This document shows, one piece after another, positions 35,390-45,556 of a stretch of DNA of 64,000 nt. Location: the NCBI GenBank assembly GCA_016165875.1, contig JABBOT010000029.1, positions 930,001 to 994,000 on the forward strand, given 5' to 3'. The DNA comes from Acanthopleura granulata (lineage: Eukaryota > Mollusca > Polyplacophora > Chitonida > Chitonidae). Each line of letters opens with the position of its first letter. The stretch's first letter is position 1. A program made the position numbers and the translations under genes. The notes under the pieces were generated by a model. It was given only the letters and a program-made list of their open reading frames with translations, searched no databases and was not told the DNA's origin.

Positions 35390-36153
35390 AATACTCATGG
35401 GTAAAATATCACCTCACCAAACGGACTCCCAAAGCATCCACCGAATGGCGTTCTCCGGGCTCTTAAAAGGGATGCAAACCTCCTAACACATAAATACCAG
35501 ACCCCACGACTTACTTTGTTATTCATTATGCAATGATTTTTCATTCTGACTTCTCATATTTTTGAAATCTCTTTTCCTCATATAGGCAGAGGGCATTGCT
35601 GATTTAAAAGCTGCATAATTTGCATAATTTCCTTTGTACTGTGCCGGAAAGCCCGTTTCTCATTTGCACACATATACACACTGATGACAGCTAAATATCT
35701 CCTGACCCAAATGTATTCCTGAGTCGGCCTAAGTGGAATATTGCATAGTGAACCCTCCATTCTGGCCACACGAGGATTTTATGTCTTTATCTTTCCATGC
35801 AAACAATGTTCTGGAGTGTCCATTGTCATCAACATGTATTATGGATTCCCGCCCTTCCATGATCCCTCTGAGGGGGTCGGTGGCGATAACTAGTAGATGA
35901 TGCTCACGTTTGTCATCTTGCATGAAGCTCGCTAGAGACCTCTTGCTTTCTATCAATATAACGTATGAGAGAAGAATCGTCAGGAACTGGCCACAGCTCG
36001 TTCGTTTACTTTCACGCACTTCGCGGTTTTACGTAGCAATGCTGCGTCTACTTTAAAGTGATAATGTTGCCTCAGACTTTAAGTGATTATGTTGCGTCAA
36101 ATTTTTATACGTGCTAATGTTTCATCAGATTGTAAATATTAATGTTACATCAG

Positions 36154-36239
36154 TGGGAGCCCCCGTGGTTCAGTCGCTAGCGCAGTGCAATGACCTAGAA
36201 GCCTCCCACCAATGCGGTCGCTGTGAGTTTAAGTCCAGC
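36154..36239 (+). mobile_element. SINE-A tRNA-like head, cut by the Polinton
   Basis: 'ccccgtggttcagtcgctag' and 'ctgtgagtttaagtccagc' match the tRNA-like head also seen complete at 54963. The SINE stops at the Polinton's left end, and its next bases ('ccagctcatgctagc') resume at 49015. Confidence 0.85.
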
Positions 36240-36434
36240 AGTAGTATAAGGATGGGGGTAATGGACCACTTCCTGATAGGACCCGCCCCACCCCTCTGGC
36301 GGGTCCCCAGCCCATGTTCCTACCCAGCCTTAAACAGCACATAGGGATCCATGTACACAGATTATTGGCACCTGTGAATATAAGCCCGAACCTGTTCGCG
36401 TACATAAAAAAATGGCAATTATTTATGTAGGCCG
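36240..36434 (+). repeat. Polinton left terminal inverted repeat
   Basis: About 195 bp matching the reverse complement of 48828-49014. Shared landmarks include 'gataggacccgcccca', 'catgttcctacccagcctta' and 'caattatttatg'. Divergence between the two repeats, by eye well over 10 percent with indels, indicates age. Confidence 0.9.
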
Positions 36435-36560
36435 GAATTTGACAAAAGGAACGTCAATTAGCGAAATCTCAATTAGAAAATGAAAAACGAAAGATAATGA
36501 CCACAATATGGACTACTGGGGACGAACGAAGTGCATGTGGTTAATGCGCTGGAGGAATCT

Positions 36561-36813
36561 AACCTGTGTGAGGAATGTGCAGAAGTGTGGATGTATCACC
36601 GGCGAGGCATAATTACCAGATAATTACCGAGGAGCACAGCCATATACCCCATTCACTATATGTGGAGCAGAATGCCGTACCGAGTATCGTGTGTGTTCGG
36701 ACTGTGCAGGTAATGCGTAGCGCAGCCGCTTTTATAGGGCTAAGATTAAGGACCAGCAGGAGATAGTCCAGTTGCTACATAGAATGAATGAGACCCCCCG
36801 AACAAAGGAGTAG
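36561..36813 (+). pseudogene. Small Cys-rich (zinc-binding type) Polinton protein
   Basis: The reading starts with a CEEC pair, has one stop and a frame change, then CGAEC and CSDCAG pairs. A basic, Gln-rich helix follows (RAKIKDQQEIVQLLHRMNE) and ends at TAG. The two Cys pairs suggest a zinc finger. Similar small proteins with a basic helix at the C-terminus occur in Polintons, where their role is unknown. It is the first gene inside the left TIR. Confidence 0.45.
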
Positions 36814-37863
36814 ATATCAGTAGATATAGCTCAGAGCTCACATACTTCCGGGTTCGCTATAGATAAAACAGGCTGATAGTAAGTGCTTATATATAAGTCT
36901 TCTGACCTATATATATGTGTACCAGGGCTCTGTAAAGCACTGGCCATACACATTAACCTCTCTATCATGTATACCATCAGTTCTAACGGTTGGTCAAATA
37001 CAACTAGCTGGTGTCAAGATAGAAGCATGTGAAGGCTATAGTTACCGATTTTCCATGTGAACAGAGATCTCACTATCTGCGCCATGCCTACAGCTTGGCA
37101 CTGAGGGATTGATGACTTGCATGCTTTTATCTGCGGAATTCAGAAAAATATTCGTTCTGGACAAAAACTAACGTGATGCTCCTCATCAGCGTGTCTTTCT
37201 ATATCAGACAGTTACCCTTTTCGATCAATATATGCAACAGGGTTTGGGAGGTACAAATTTGTAAATTCGCAGCTAGGGACCTTGAAGGCCGGTGGATCAG
37301 TGGGATCTCCCAAAGACCAATAACGATTCTAGCAGTCACGTCTCATGTTCGGAGTTCAAAACCCTAGGCTGGTTCAGCCTGAGAACAGGTGTGGTATTGC
37401 AGAAGGCTTTCTTGCCTAACATGGTTTGACCAGTTCCCACAGGCCTATGGGAAGCATTTCCCAGTGGAAAAAGGACACCGGAGTCCAAAAGCGCATAAAA
37501 CGAAAAAGAGCATTAAAACCCTACCGGACTGCGGCGAGACGTGACAAGGGTTTTGCTTTTTTTTTTCACTTCAACAAATCAGTATTATAGGAGATTTCAA
37601 CTAATTCGTCTATTACCTCATCTATTTTACCATTGAGGCCTGGCAACCCAGACCAAATTAGGTCATCTAATTTATCATTGAGTCTGGTCATTTTATCTAT
37701 CTAGACTTGTATAGTTTGGTAAAGTTTGTGCAAAATATATGCAGCTAGAACCCACTTGACCCCAATTGCAGTCACAGTGAGTGATGCACACATCTTATAG
37801 CCGACCTGCGAATAATACTACAAGTGAATCGAACGCCGGTGTCCTACCTCTTTGTCGAAACCT
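36814..37863. other. Polinton interior without recognisable gene
   Basis: About 1 kb with no coding match. 37300-37500 reads like repeat-derived sequence ('tcatgttcggagttcaaaac'), but I cannot assign it. Confidence 0.35.
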
Positions 37864-38505
37864 TCAGTTGGAAAGTTTTTTCATGAAGGCTGCTAAAGCT
37901 TTGTCCCGTCCCTGTTGCACTAACTCTTCTTTCGTTTCCTTATCTAATGAAATTATGCACTGTCCCCACTCGAATCTGTTGTTTCATTTCTTGGTATTTC
38001 TAGGCTTCAGCGAGTATTATCCCAAACTCGGTATCCGAAATCTTAAAGTCAATTAGCGCTGTACAGACGTGGTCTGTGGTGGTATTAAGCTGACTCTCAG
38101 CCAGTAAGCGAATTTCATTGCGTTTCTTACTCTTGAGGGACAAGCGCCGCCTTAAAAACTTTCTCACCCCACTGAGAATGCCGCAGACTAATGACACCCT
38201 TTTTCATACCTATAGATATAGGAGCAGCAATTATCGTGGACAACGCGCCAACTCCGGTGACGCCCAGGACCATACTTACCGTGAGTAGCAAGATATCAAT
38301 ACCATCAACTGCGTTGACTGGCCGATGCGGTTTAAACTTATTCTTAACAGTTTCAACATAACGCCATGATCTAGATTTATGAAGTTCACCCGAAGTTCAT
38401 TTGTGCCGCAGAGGCCTGGACATTGTCTAACGTCGTCTCAACCTGATCAGCTCTCGGAAGCATTTCTACAACAATAGTTACGCTTTCACCGTCATGTTCT
38501 TACAG
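37864..38505 (-). pseudogene. Polinton - strand protein with hydrophobic segment
   Basis: Broken into pieces: an acidic N-terminal stretch near 38390-38500 (ADQVETTLDNVQASAA), then a hydrophobic segment at about 38220-38310 (VLGVTGVGALSTIIAAPISI). Next comes a basic-helical part at 38000-38197 (KKRNEIRLLAESQLN, ISDTEFGIILAEA) and a tail with TKEELVQQGRDKALAAFM ending at 37864. At least three frame changes or stops separate the parts. Similar proteins with the order hydrophobic segment, K/R-rich, 'EIR.LAE' and 'ISD.EF..IL' occur in animal Polintons. The function is unknown and it may be membrane-associated. Confidence 0.5.
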
Positions 38506-38530
38506 CCACCCGACCTTCAAGCCTGGAAGG

Positions 38531-38755
38531 ATGTGGAAGGGCTTGGAAACTGGATTATTACCCAATATAATATCCAGAATGATAATGGAATACGGGGGTA
38601 CCGCGTCAAATGTTCGCCAAGAGTGGATAAAAGGTCATTTCGAGCAGGGTGACCTGGTACCGACGTTCTTGACTGTCCAGACATTATGGGAGGAGGACAC
38701 TGCTCCCCTATTGAACATCGCTCAGTGTGACAAATATATTCAGAAATGTGTTTGA
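38531..38755 (+). other. Unassigned open stretch in Polinton
   Basis: 74 open codons with no recognised motif, lying between the - strand gene and the + strand conserved gene. It may be the N-terminal part of the following pseudogene or chance. I do not claim a product. Confidence 0.25.
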
Positions 38756-38879
38756 TAAGGCGTTTTCATTCAGTAGGAAGGTAACCAGTTACCATGTCCT
38801 AGGGGTTTAATCGAGTAAAGTGATCGAGGAGCCGAGTGATAGATATCAGCCTGAACTACTCGCAGGTTGCTTTCGACGT

Positions 38880-39820
38880 AACTTTCCAATAGGTGCTTGA
38901 ACGCTACACCTTACCAAAAATCAACAGCGACGCACTGGTCCAGAAATGGCACACGCAACCGTTGGCCTGGTGGAAGAACCAACTAAATTTCGCCGTATCG
39001 TGCACCACGGTTGGTTGTGGGGAGTCAGAGGAATATCACATTATAGCTCAAACTACAAAACTAAGCACCTCTGTATTTCGATTTCGACATGTACTACCAA
39101 AGGCGCCGTATTCTGGAAGAGATTAAGATACCACTTCCACAAGACGATGCATGAAATCCGACCGGCAACCCCTACCACCGGAGGGCATACGAGCGAATTT
39201 CGGACGAGTTTCGGGTCCCCCCCTACACAGATTGGCGGCCAAAAAAAGTGGAAACCACGGGTTAGGCGTGGCTTATTATTATGTCACGAGGATACATGAA
39301 ATCGCACTACGACTACTATCCTAGGGGAATGTCATTCCAGCGAACACCAGAAAAGTTCCACATCGATTTCAGCTCGCAAGGCGGAGAGGCCAATCAAGCA
39401 TGGGCCACCTTCATCCTCGACAAATCTGAAGGGTGTACCCACGCAGGGGTGGAACGCATGAACGATGCCATTCTGAATTATGTTTGGGCAATCCTCGGAG
39501 CACAGCCACACACCCGCAGCAGTACCTTGCGCACGGTAGGCAGAAGCAGTTTGTAGCTAATGTTGATGAAGCCATAGCAAGACCTCTTGATCTGCAGTCG
39601 GCCTTATGGCGGTACCAGAACGTCGTGAGGTACACCCGCTCCAAGGTGGATTATGCGTTTAGCGTGGGTGTGCACATGGCACCACGAATCGGAAAAATCA
39701 GTGGCTATAACAACGAGTTCGTCATCGCCACAGCAGACCAGAAACGCGGGGTTAATGGAGACGTAAACTTGATAGTTCACGCGCCTTCGACTGGGGAGAC
39801 AAGCATTATAAAGTAGTAGC
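38880..39820 (+). pseudogene. Conserved Polinton protein of unknown function
   Basis: Pieces in at least four frames follow one another without overlap: LERYTLPKIN, then WWKNQLNFAV and TVGCG, then ILEEIKIPLPQDD, then GNHGLGVAYYYV, then GGEANQAW and GVERMNDAI, then RSKVDYAFSVGV, ending in ISGYNNEFVIATADQKRG. Each change is a one-base indel or stop. This layout is familiar from Polinton proteins of invertebrates usually annotated as uncharacterised. A capsid or morphogenesis role is possible but unproven. No catalytic motif is seen. Confidence 0.55.
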
Positions 39821-39984
39821 CATCTGCAGCAGCCTTGTGGACTCCAGCACCGACTTCAAGCGCAGCGCCGACTCCAACCACAGTACCCGTGCCGAGTAGT
39901 GAAGAATTCACCGAGAGTGGACAATGAGGAAAAACTGGTGTTAGTAATACTTAGCGTCGCCCATGGGCCTTCACTGATCTGGTT

Positions 39985-40978
39985 ACGCTAGATGTGGCCG
40001 AACAGTCGCGTAAATGATTTCAAGAATGGCGACAACCAGAGGCCAAGTATTTTAGGCAATCCAACTCTCGGTTTTGCCTAATGTGCTGAGGAGCCAAGAG
40101 GCCTTATAATACCTGGGAGAGCGGTTGCGGTTTTGCAGGCGAGCTTAGCTAGAAGCCTGCCCAGGGCCCGCAGGTGCTTTTTTTACTCACTCCTTAACGC
40201 CGCCCGTTGGTGGGGTTGGTGGGAATTTTGCCGCGCTACCGGTTAGCGCAAGCACCAGGGTCGACGCGATAGAACCCAACACAGTTAGGCTGCTGGCTAT
40301 GGTAACCCCCTCTTGGCAGAGTTCGAAGTTCGAAGGCGTTCGGCAAGAGTTATGTCCTCATGAAGAACGTGGCTGATCGTTTCTCTGATCCGAAAGCTGC
40401 ATGGCTCGCAGAGGCAGCCTCGACAATGCGGTGCCTGGAGATATCATCGCTAGCCCCATCAGATTGTCTTTCTTTCAAAGGAATTTACTCGATCAGTGCA
40501 GTTATTCTACCAAGGTTGTTTGTGTGCTTCCCTCTGAAGGCCTGCAGTGTCTTATTCAGCCCCAGCAAATCACGGAGGGGCAGTGGGGGATCACCATATG
40601 TGCTGAGAGCCCTGCCTGTCTGAGATTTAGTCAACGTGATTTCGATGATTGCGACAGATTTAGATGTTTCCTGTACCGCTTGTTCCACATTCTCGGTAGC
40701 CGCGGCTTCACCTAGGTCATCCTTAGCTTTCTGAAGAGCTGTCACGACTTTTGGTGGCAGCTTCTCCCGCTTCCAGTCAACAAACCCAAGTTTATCTCGG
40801 ATGAAACCCACCCCAAAGCGCTTCTCTAGTGTGGATAGCGCGAGTGGCTTGCCTGTGCTTTTGTTGATAATGTCAAAGTTGGGATAAGCCACAAGGTGTG
40901 GTGGCTTATCGACCGGCTCGAAATCAGAATAATGTCTCTTCGCAGCGAGGGTCACCCCGTATTGTTCCTCAGTGGCAT
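39985..40978 (-). pseudogene. Polinton - strand protein with hydrophobic C-terminus
   Basis: The N-terminal 156 codons are open (40955-40485), with LAAKRHYSDFEP, VAYPNFDIIN, LEKRFGVGFIRDKLGF and LPLRDLLGLNK. One frame change near the start would reach an ATG at 40978. Downstream the match continues in other frames: HEDITLAERLR, then a hydrophobic GSIASTLVLALTG followed by a Pro-rich linker, then SWLLSTLGKTESWIA and PLVVAILEI. The order is that of a conserved Polinton protein with C-terminal membrane-type helices. The function is unknown. At least four breaks are present. Confidence 0.6.
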
Positions 40979-41089
40979 TATATTAGCCGTCTACGGCTGT
41001 CTGTGTGACGGCTGTCTATTGTGTGTTTTCCTCTCTTTGCCTGCCATACGGCTGGTCCACTCTTGAAAAAAACCAGGTTTCTACAGAGA

Positions 41090-42029
41090 GAGAGAATGCC
41101 CAGTACCGGGGAATCGACACTTCGGCCGGTCGAAATGCTACCAAAATTCGCCTTGGTGTAGTGGATGGCGCACACAATGCCACTCACACTGCTTTCCCAG
41201 ACGCCTATGGCAACCGCTACTACCCCTCGACTTTGAGCTGCTGGAGAGTCATATGCCATTCTAGCAGTTGGCCCTTGGGGAGAGGCTCGAATACGAACTA
41301 AGTTTCAGCAATTAAGGGCCATAATCCGGGTCACGGGGGAAGCTGCCGCCCTGGCAGCAACCAGTTACACCATCGAAGACATCAGCGAAGAGTACGATAT
41401 GGTCACCCAGCCAGAGCTGGCCCGCATGATCCGTAACCAGTACTCCGGCCGCATGGCAATATTGCACGACCGCGTGCTCCGGCACCGCAATATCAATCGC
41501 CACAAGAGCGATACCCTGTGGAACATCAACCTCAACGTATCCGCCCGCAGTATGAAAGGCATCATAATGCTGTTCGAGGACCCAACCGCGACCATCCAAC
41601 AGGACACCGAGGCTTTTTACAATCCCCAAAAAACCAAGGTGGAGGTGATAATCGAGGAGGTCTCAATCCAGATGTACAGCTAAGGCCTGCACGCCTACCA
41701 GCAATGGGATGAGGCAAGGAAGTTGTTTGCAACCGGCTGCAATCGCCATCCCGTGGTGGTGATGGTCGCAAAAGACCTAGCGCTGGCGGACGTTTCCCCT
41801 GGCGACTTCTTAGCCACCAAGTACGCACTATGGCTTGACCCCCGTTCCACGGACGACGACCAGCTAGCTACACGGCAGGGGGCGGTGCGTTGAGAACGCC
41901 AGTGAGGAGATGACTATTCAAATCACGAAAAAGGCAGAGGCGAAAGGTGATTTGAACGTATACCTCTACGTCGTCATGGACGCTCAGCTTCATGTCGAAG
42001 ATGGCAGGTTTGTCAGCGCTGTCTACTGA
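41090..42029 (+). pseudogene. Polinton capsid-like protein (putative double-jelly-roll MCP, C-terminal half)
   Basis: From about 41230 the frames read DFELLESHMPF, ALGERLEYELSF, then VTQPELARMIRNQY, DTLWNINLNVSARSMKG, LFEDP, FYNPQKTKVEV, QQWDEARKLFATG, KYALWLD, and finish ITKKAEAKGDLNVYLYVV to TGA at 42029. An in-frame TAA at 41681-41683, a frameshift near 41890 and a stop plus shift near 41260-41310 disrupt it. Family knowledge: this region matches the large structural protein of Polintons, of the double-jelly-roll capsid type. The N-terminal half looks missing or unrecognisable before 41230. It sits directly upstream of the ATPase, as expected for a morphogenesis cluster. Confidence 0.6.
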
Positions 42030-42033
42030 CAGG

Positions 42034-42607
42034 ATGTTCCCAAAGAACCTCCATTCGGCTATCATCTGCGGAGGGACCGGATGTGGGAAAACAGTGCTCA
42101 TTCTCGACCTATTGGAGGGGCCGTACAGTCATGTGTTTGAGCGAATCGCAAATCTGTGCCCCAGTGTGAAGTACAACGAAGCTTACCAAACGCGCTGCTG
42201 AGCCTGGAACGATCCCAACGTCTACGTTCTAAATCCAGGTGAGAGGTTGCATGACTACCTTAGAGCCCTCTACAAGTTGTTCCAAGGCAAGTCAACCCTA
42301 TACATCATTGACGACTGCTCGGCTTCGAAGGCGCTGACCAAAAAGAAAGACATGCTCTCTGAGCTGGCCTTTTCCGGCCGCCATGCGAAGCAGTCTGTAT
42401 GGGTGCTCACCGAGGAATATAACTCAGCCCTGAAGGACTTCCGCGAGCAGGTGCACTGGGTCCCCGTCTTCCACTGCAAAGATAGGGACTCGCTTCCGAG
42501 AATGCCTCCGAGAAAATGAGGTGATTCCAGCAAGAGAAGAATGTACCGCGGTGTGTAAGCACGTTGTAGATACAAAACACTCTGAGCTAACATTGAATAC
42601 TGATTAA
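42034..42607 (+). pseudogene. Polinton DNA-packaging ATPase (FtsK/HerA, A32-like)
   Basis: The start ATG is 4 bp after the capsid-like stop. Walker A is GGTGCGKT at residues 13-20 (42070-42093), and Walker B is TLYIIDD near 42292-42315. It is followed by a conserved stretch ending ELAFSGRHAKQSVWVLT, which resembles the sensor region. An in-frame TGA (42199) and a one-base shift near 42490 break it. The remainder runs to TAA at 42607. Family role: ATP-driven genome packaging in virus-like Polintons and adenain/A32-type systems. The order capsid then ATPase is usual. Confidence 0.85.
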
Positions 42608-42727
42608 CCGAATAAGTACATATCGTGCTGTAACACTGATAATCATATGTTAAGCACTGTTAATCAGATGTTAAGCACTGCTAATCAATTTTCTCTTAAA
42701 CTTTGAACAATAGGATACTATACCACC

Positions 42728-43266
42728 ATGAATTTCGATGAAGTTATCGACGATGTGCTAGATGATGTCCCATTAAGCCTGATGGAGGGGGATCCTGTTC
42801 CTTTTCCCAAGAGCCGGGCACAGAAGACACGGGTAGTGCCGCATGTCTGCAAAAATTAGAGAGGCTAGTCGCGCTTGCTGCTGGTGGACGGTGGAAAAAG
42901 TACCTGGGAAAAGACTTTACTCCCGAGAAAATAGACGGTATGGACGACGAAGCAATTGAAAGACTCTATAACTGTTATCAGATGCGGCTTGATGCGGCTG
43001 TTACAAAGACTCTCGATCTTCCCGCGGTGTCCATGTACTCGGGGTTGGCGGGATTGCTACTACCTATTCCTCCAGACAATCTACCAAAATTATTTGACGA
43101 TCTGGAATCTGATCCATTTGTTTAACACGCGCTTATCAGTACCACATGCAAGCTGTACCACGGGGTCGATCTGGACATGCATGCCCTAGAACAGAAGATA
43201 ACGATGGTGTCAGACAGCCAGACAGTAGCACCGGCGACGATGTGCGTTAAACATGGGCACCACTGA
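42728..43266 (+). pseudogene. Conserved small Polinton protein
   Basis: It begins with an acidic N-terminus (MNFDEVIDDVLDDVPLSLM). After a frame change it continues with LERLVALAAGGRWKKYLG and TPEKIDGM, then RLYNCYQMRLDAAVTKTL and LLLPIPPDN, and then, past a TAA (43123-43125), HALISTTCKLYHG. The stop is at 43266. Proteins with this arrangement follow the ATPase in several invertebrate Polintons. There is no known domain. It is broken by at least one shift and one stop. Confidence 0.5.
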
Positions 43267-43475
43267 TGGAAAGATGCTTGTTAATACGATTTATCACAGT
43301 GCTGTTGTCTGGTCTTGCCATTGGCTACCGCAAAATAGTAACTGGGGGTGCCACACCAAAATTTGATACCACCTCCCGTGAGGCAGGCCTGCTTATCACC
43401 GAAGTCGGTTTAGCTATGGCCACGAAAGACGTGCTTATTAAACAAGGAATTATTCCAGCAGATATTGTGAAGTAA
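43253..43475 (+). pseudogene. Small Polinton protein with hydrophobic N-terminus
   Basis: The start MGTTDGKMLVNTIYHSAV overlaps the end of the preceding gene. A one-base shift leads into GLAIGYRKIVTGG, then FDTTSREAGLLITEVGLAMA and IKQGIIPADIVK, ending at TAA. It resembles a short conserved Polinton protein of unknown function with a likely membrane segment. An alternative uninterrupted start at 43266 gives 69 residues. Confidence 0.5.
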
Positions 43476-43489
43476 TGGTCTGAACAGAG

Positions 43490-43883
43490 ATGATAGTTGG
43501 GAGCGGCCTCGTAAATGCACATGCCTTTCTCAGGTAGCAACTTCCTCTTCTCCGCTCTTCGAAGCTCGAATGTCGATGCGGAGCGAAAACACCATGATAA
43601 AGCTACAGAACAGCTCCAGGCTGGGCAAGCAGTGTGTTCTCAAAAAAGTACAAAGCGCGAGGACTGGATCAATGAAGAATTTTGTCGACAGGGGCACGCA
43701 GAGCGCACATTTCGCATTGTCCACGCCGTCATGCGCGAGTACGCTTAAGTCACGGAGAAAACTCTTAGCCCCACAGAGCCCGAACCGGTCCTAAGCGACT
43801 TCTATACACCAAAGCAGGGCCAAAAAGAACGCGCGATCGCCTTTATCCTCCTCGGGATGGGCTTAATTGCGCTGGTCTACTAA
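43490..43883 (+). pseudogene. Coiled-coil-like small Polinton protein
   Basis: MIVGSGLVNA, then after a shift SGSNFLFSAL. A charged helix follows (KHHDKATEQLQAGQAV, DWINEEFCRQGHAERTFR), then an in-frame TAA (43746), then SDFYTPKQGQKERAIAF and a hydrophobic end ILLGMGLIALVY. The order charged helix, SDFYTP and hydrophobic tail recurs in invertebrate Polintons. The role is unknown and could be virion-associated. Confidence 0.55.
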
Positions 43884-43885
43884 AA

Positions 43886-44264
43886 ACTCGTCAAGTAATC
43901 CGGAAAGACTGTACTGGACTCTAGTAAGAGATCCTCGGCGCAATTACAGGCGCGACATGAGTAGCGAGGCTCAAGTTATTTTCCCATACCATTTGTATAT
44001 ATCGTTTTGATATCACATATGACGGGATTGACGGGATTCCCGGCCATCTGGCAGATGTATCAATCTTTCTCGCGCGAAATTTGCTCGAAACCTGGCAACA
44101 GGACGAAAACACCGCGAGTTATTTCGCAGCAGCAGTGCTGGCGGCAGCGGTGGGAGACTGCCAGGTTCCCTGACCCTGTGGCTTCCGCCTGGCGCAGATT
44201 GATCGAGCTGCTGGATCGCCTCGCCGATGGATAGCAAGGTACTCTATCAGCGCAGCCTATAAAC
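43886..44264 (+). repeat. Tandem duplication inside the Polinton, unit 1
   Basis: Aligns with 44266-44690, with shared 'gactgt(a/g)ctggactctag', 'gcacgacatgag', 'gggattcccgg' and 'cttccgcctg'. It contains a 75-codon open frame (44007-44234) with no recognised domain. Confidence 0.7.
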
Positions 44265-44265
44265 T

Positions 44266-44690
44266 CGCCGAGTAATCCGAAAAGACTGTGCTGGACTCTA
44301 GTAAAACCTCCTCGTCGCAGTCGCAGGCACGACATGAGTATTGAGGCTCGAGTTATTTTTCCACTTGTGTATATCGCTTGGATATATATCACACATGCTG
44401 GGTTTGCCCCAAGAACTATTGGATGCTAGAGGTTGACTACTGTACGTGCCTGAACGGGATTCCCGGTCCTAGAGCCCATGTACTGACTCGTATAGCACAA
44501 AAGTCGCTCCATCTGTGGCGGCAGAACGAAAGACCCGTCGCGCGTTTTGCAGCACCGGGCGACCATCGATCAGTAAGCATGAGCCTGCGGCTTCCACCTG
44601 TTGGAGACTGATCAGTCTGCTGGAATACCTCGCAACCCTCCCCTATGGCCGTGGATGTGAGTTAGTAGAAGCAGGGCTACTGGAAAGGCA
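44266..44690 (+). repeat. Tandem duplication inside the Polinton, unit 2
   Basis: Second copy, more diverged. Its end leads into the integrase start. The open frame of unit 1 is not preserved, which argues against a maintained protein. Confidence 0.65.
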
Positions 44691-45556
44691 TTGCCGCCAT
44701 CAAGAAACTAGTTACGGCAGCCAAGGTCTCTAAAGCTACAGCTTGATATTGGTTGCAAAAACAAGCCATATGGCAGATTTTTCTGCCATCCCCACGACAT
44801 ATTGCACGGCCAAAATTTGATGTTGCTGCACTAAATGAGGTCCATCAAGCCGACCTGCTCTTTCTGCCACACGACAAGGTGGGCAAGCGCACCTGCAAGT
44901 ATGACCTCACAGTGGTCGATGTCGCCAGCCGATTCAAAGCAGCTGAGCCTTTGGGCACAAAAGAATTTAAAGAGGTTGGAGATGCCCTGGGCCGTGTCTA
45001 TAAACGGGGGCCTCTGAGGCCTAAACTGCTCCAGGTTGACCCAGGGCGAGAGTTCATGGGCACAGTCAACCAGTTGCTCGCGAAGCATGAGGTTTCTGTC
45101 AGGCGTGGGAGTATGGACGTTAACAGAGACCAAGGCGTCGTGGAACGCTTCAACCGGATCCTGGCCGAGCGACTATTCGGGCACCAGTATGCTCAAGAGA
45201 TGCGGCTCATTTCTGGACGTTCTTCTGAGTGGGTGAGGCTGTAAGCCGCAGTGGTGGTGGCTTTGAATAGAGAAGTGACCCCATTCACTGGCAAGCGGCC
45301 TTCGAATGCCATCAAGGCAAAAACTTTGGCACAAAAGCCCTCCTCTACTGTTCCAGACCGTCCTGTTGGCCTTCATGAGCAAAAGGTCCCTTCTGCGGTT
45401 GGCGTTCGCTATCTGCACTAGCCCGGCTAGCTAGAGGTCGGTCGGCGTCGTGGGACTGATCCAGTGTAGTCCCTAGGTGTGTATCGGCTCGGACGCTCGG
45501 TAACTAAACCTGATGAGACTGTGTTGTACTATCTCCTAGATGGCCCGCAGTTGTAG
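44645..45556 (+). pseudogene. Polinton integrase (retroviral-type DDE)
   Basis: One reading frame spans 303 codons with premature stops (two near 44663-44668, one near 44744, one at 45242 and three more towards the end). Catalytic residues are intact: D in HQADLLFL (44852-44854), D in VDPGREFMG (45038-45040) and E in VERFNR (45143-45145), with 34 residues between the second D and the E. The N-terminal part has a YWKGIAAIKKL helix. The C-terminal part has PVGLHEQKVPSAVGVRYL and a degenerate chromodomain-like end. Family role: integration of Polinton DNA with 6-bp duplication, in agreement with the flanks here. It appears truncated at its C-terminus. Confidence 0.88.

Larger units (their letters stand above)
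32853..36153. other. Downstream of the GRL exon: spacer with relics
   Basis: This probably includes the intron after the GRL exon. It holds a reverse transcriptase relic (33340-33800, - strand) and two SINE-A pieces. I looked for a short exon that would complete the receptor C-terminus and saw none that was convincing. Confidence 0.4.

Noticed and set aside
36154..36225. Possible tRNA gene
   Set aside because: It is the tRNA-like head of SINE-A. The same head is seen at 54963 and 60384, and the cloverleaf is imperfect.
42270..42593. 107-codon - strand frame
   Set aside because: It is a shadow of the ATPase Walker B region on the other strand.
44007..44234. 75-codon frame inside the Polinton
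   Set aside because: It is not preserved in the tandem copy and has no domain, so I describe the region only as a duplicated block.
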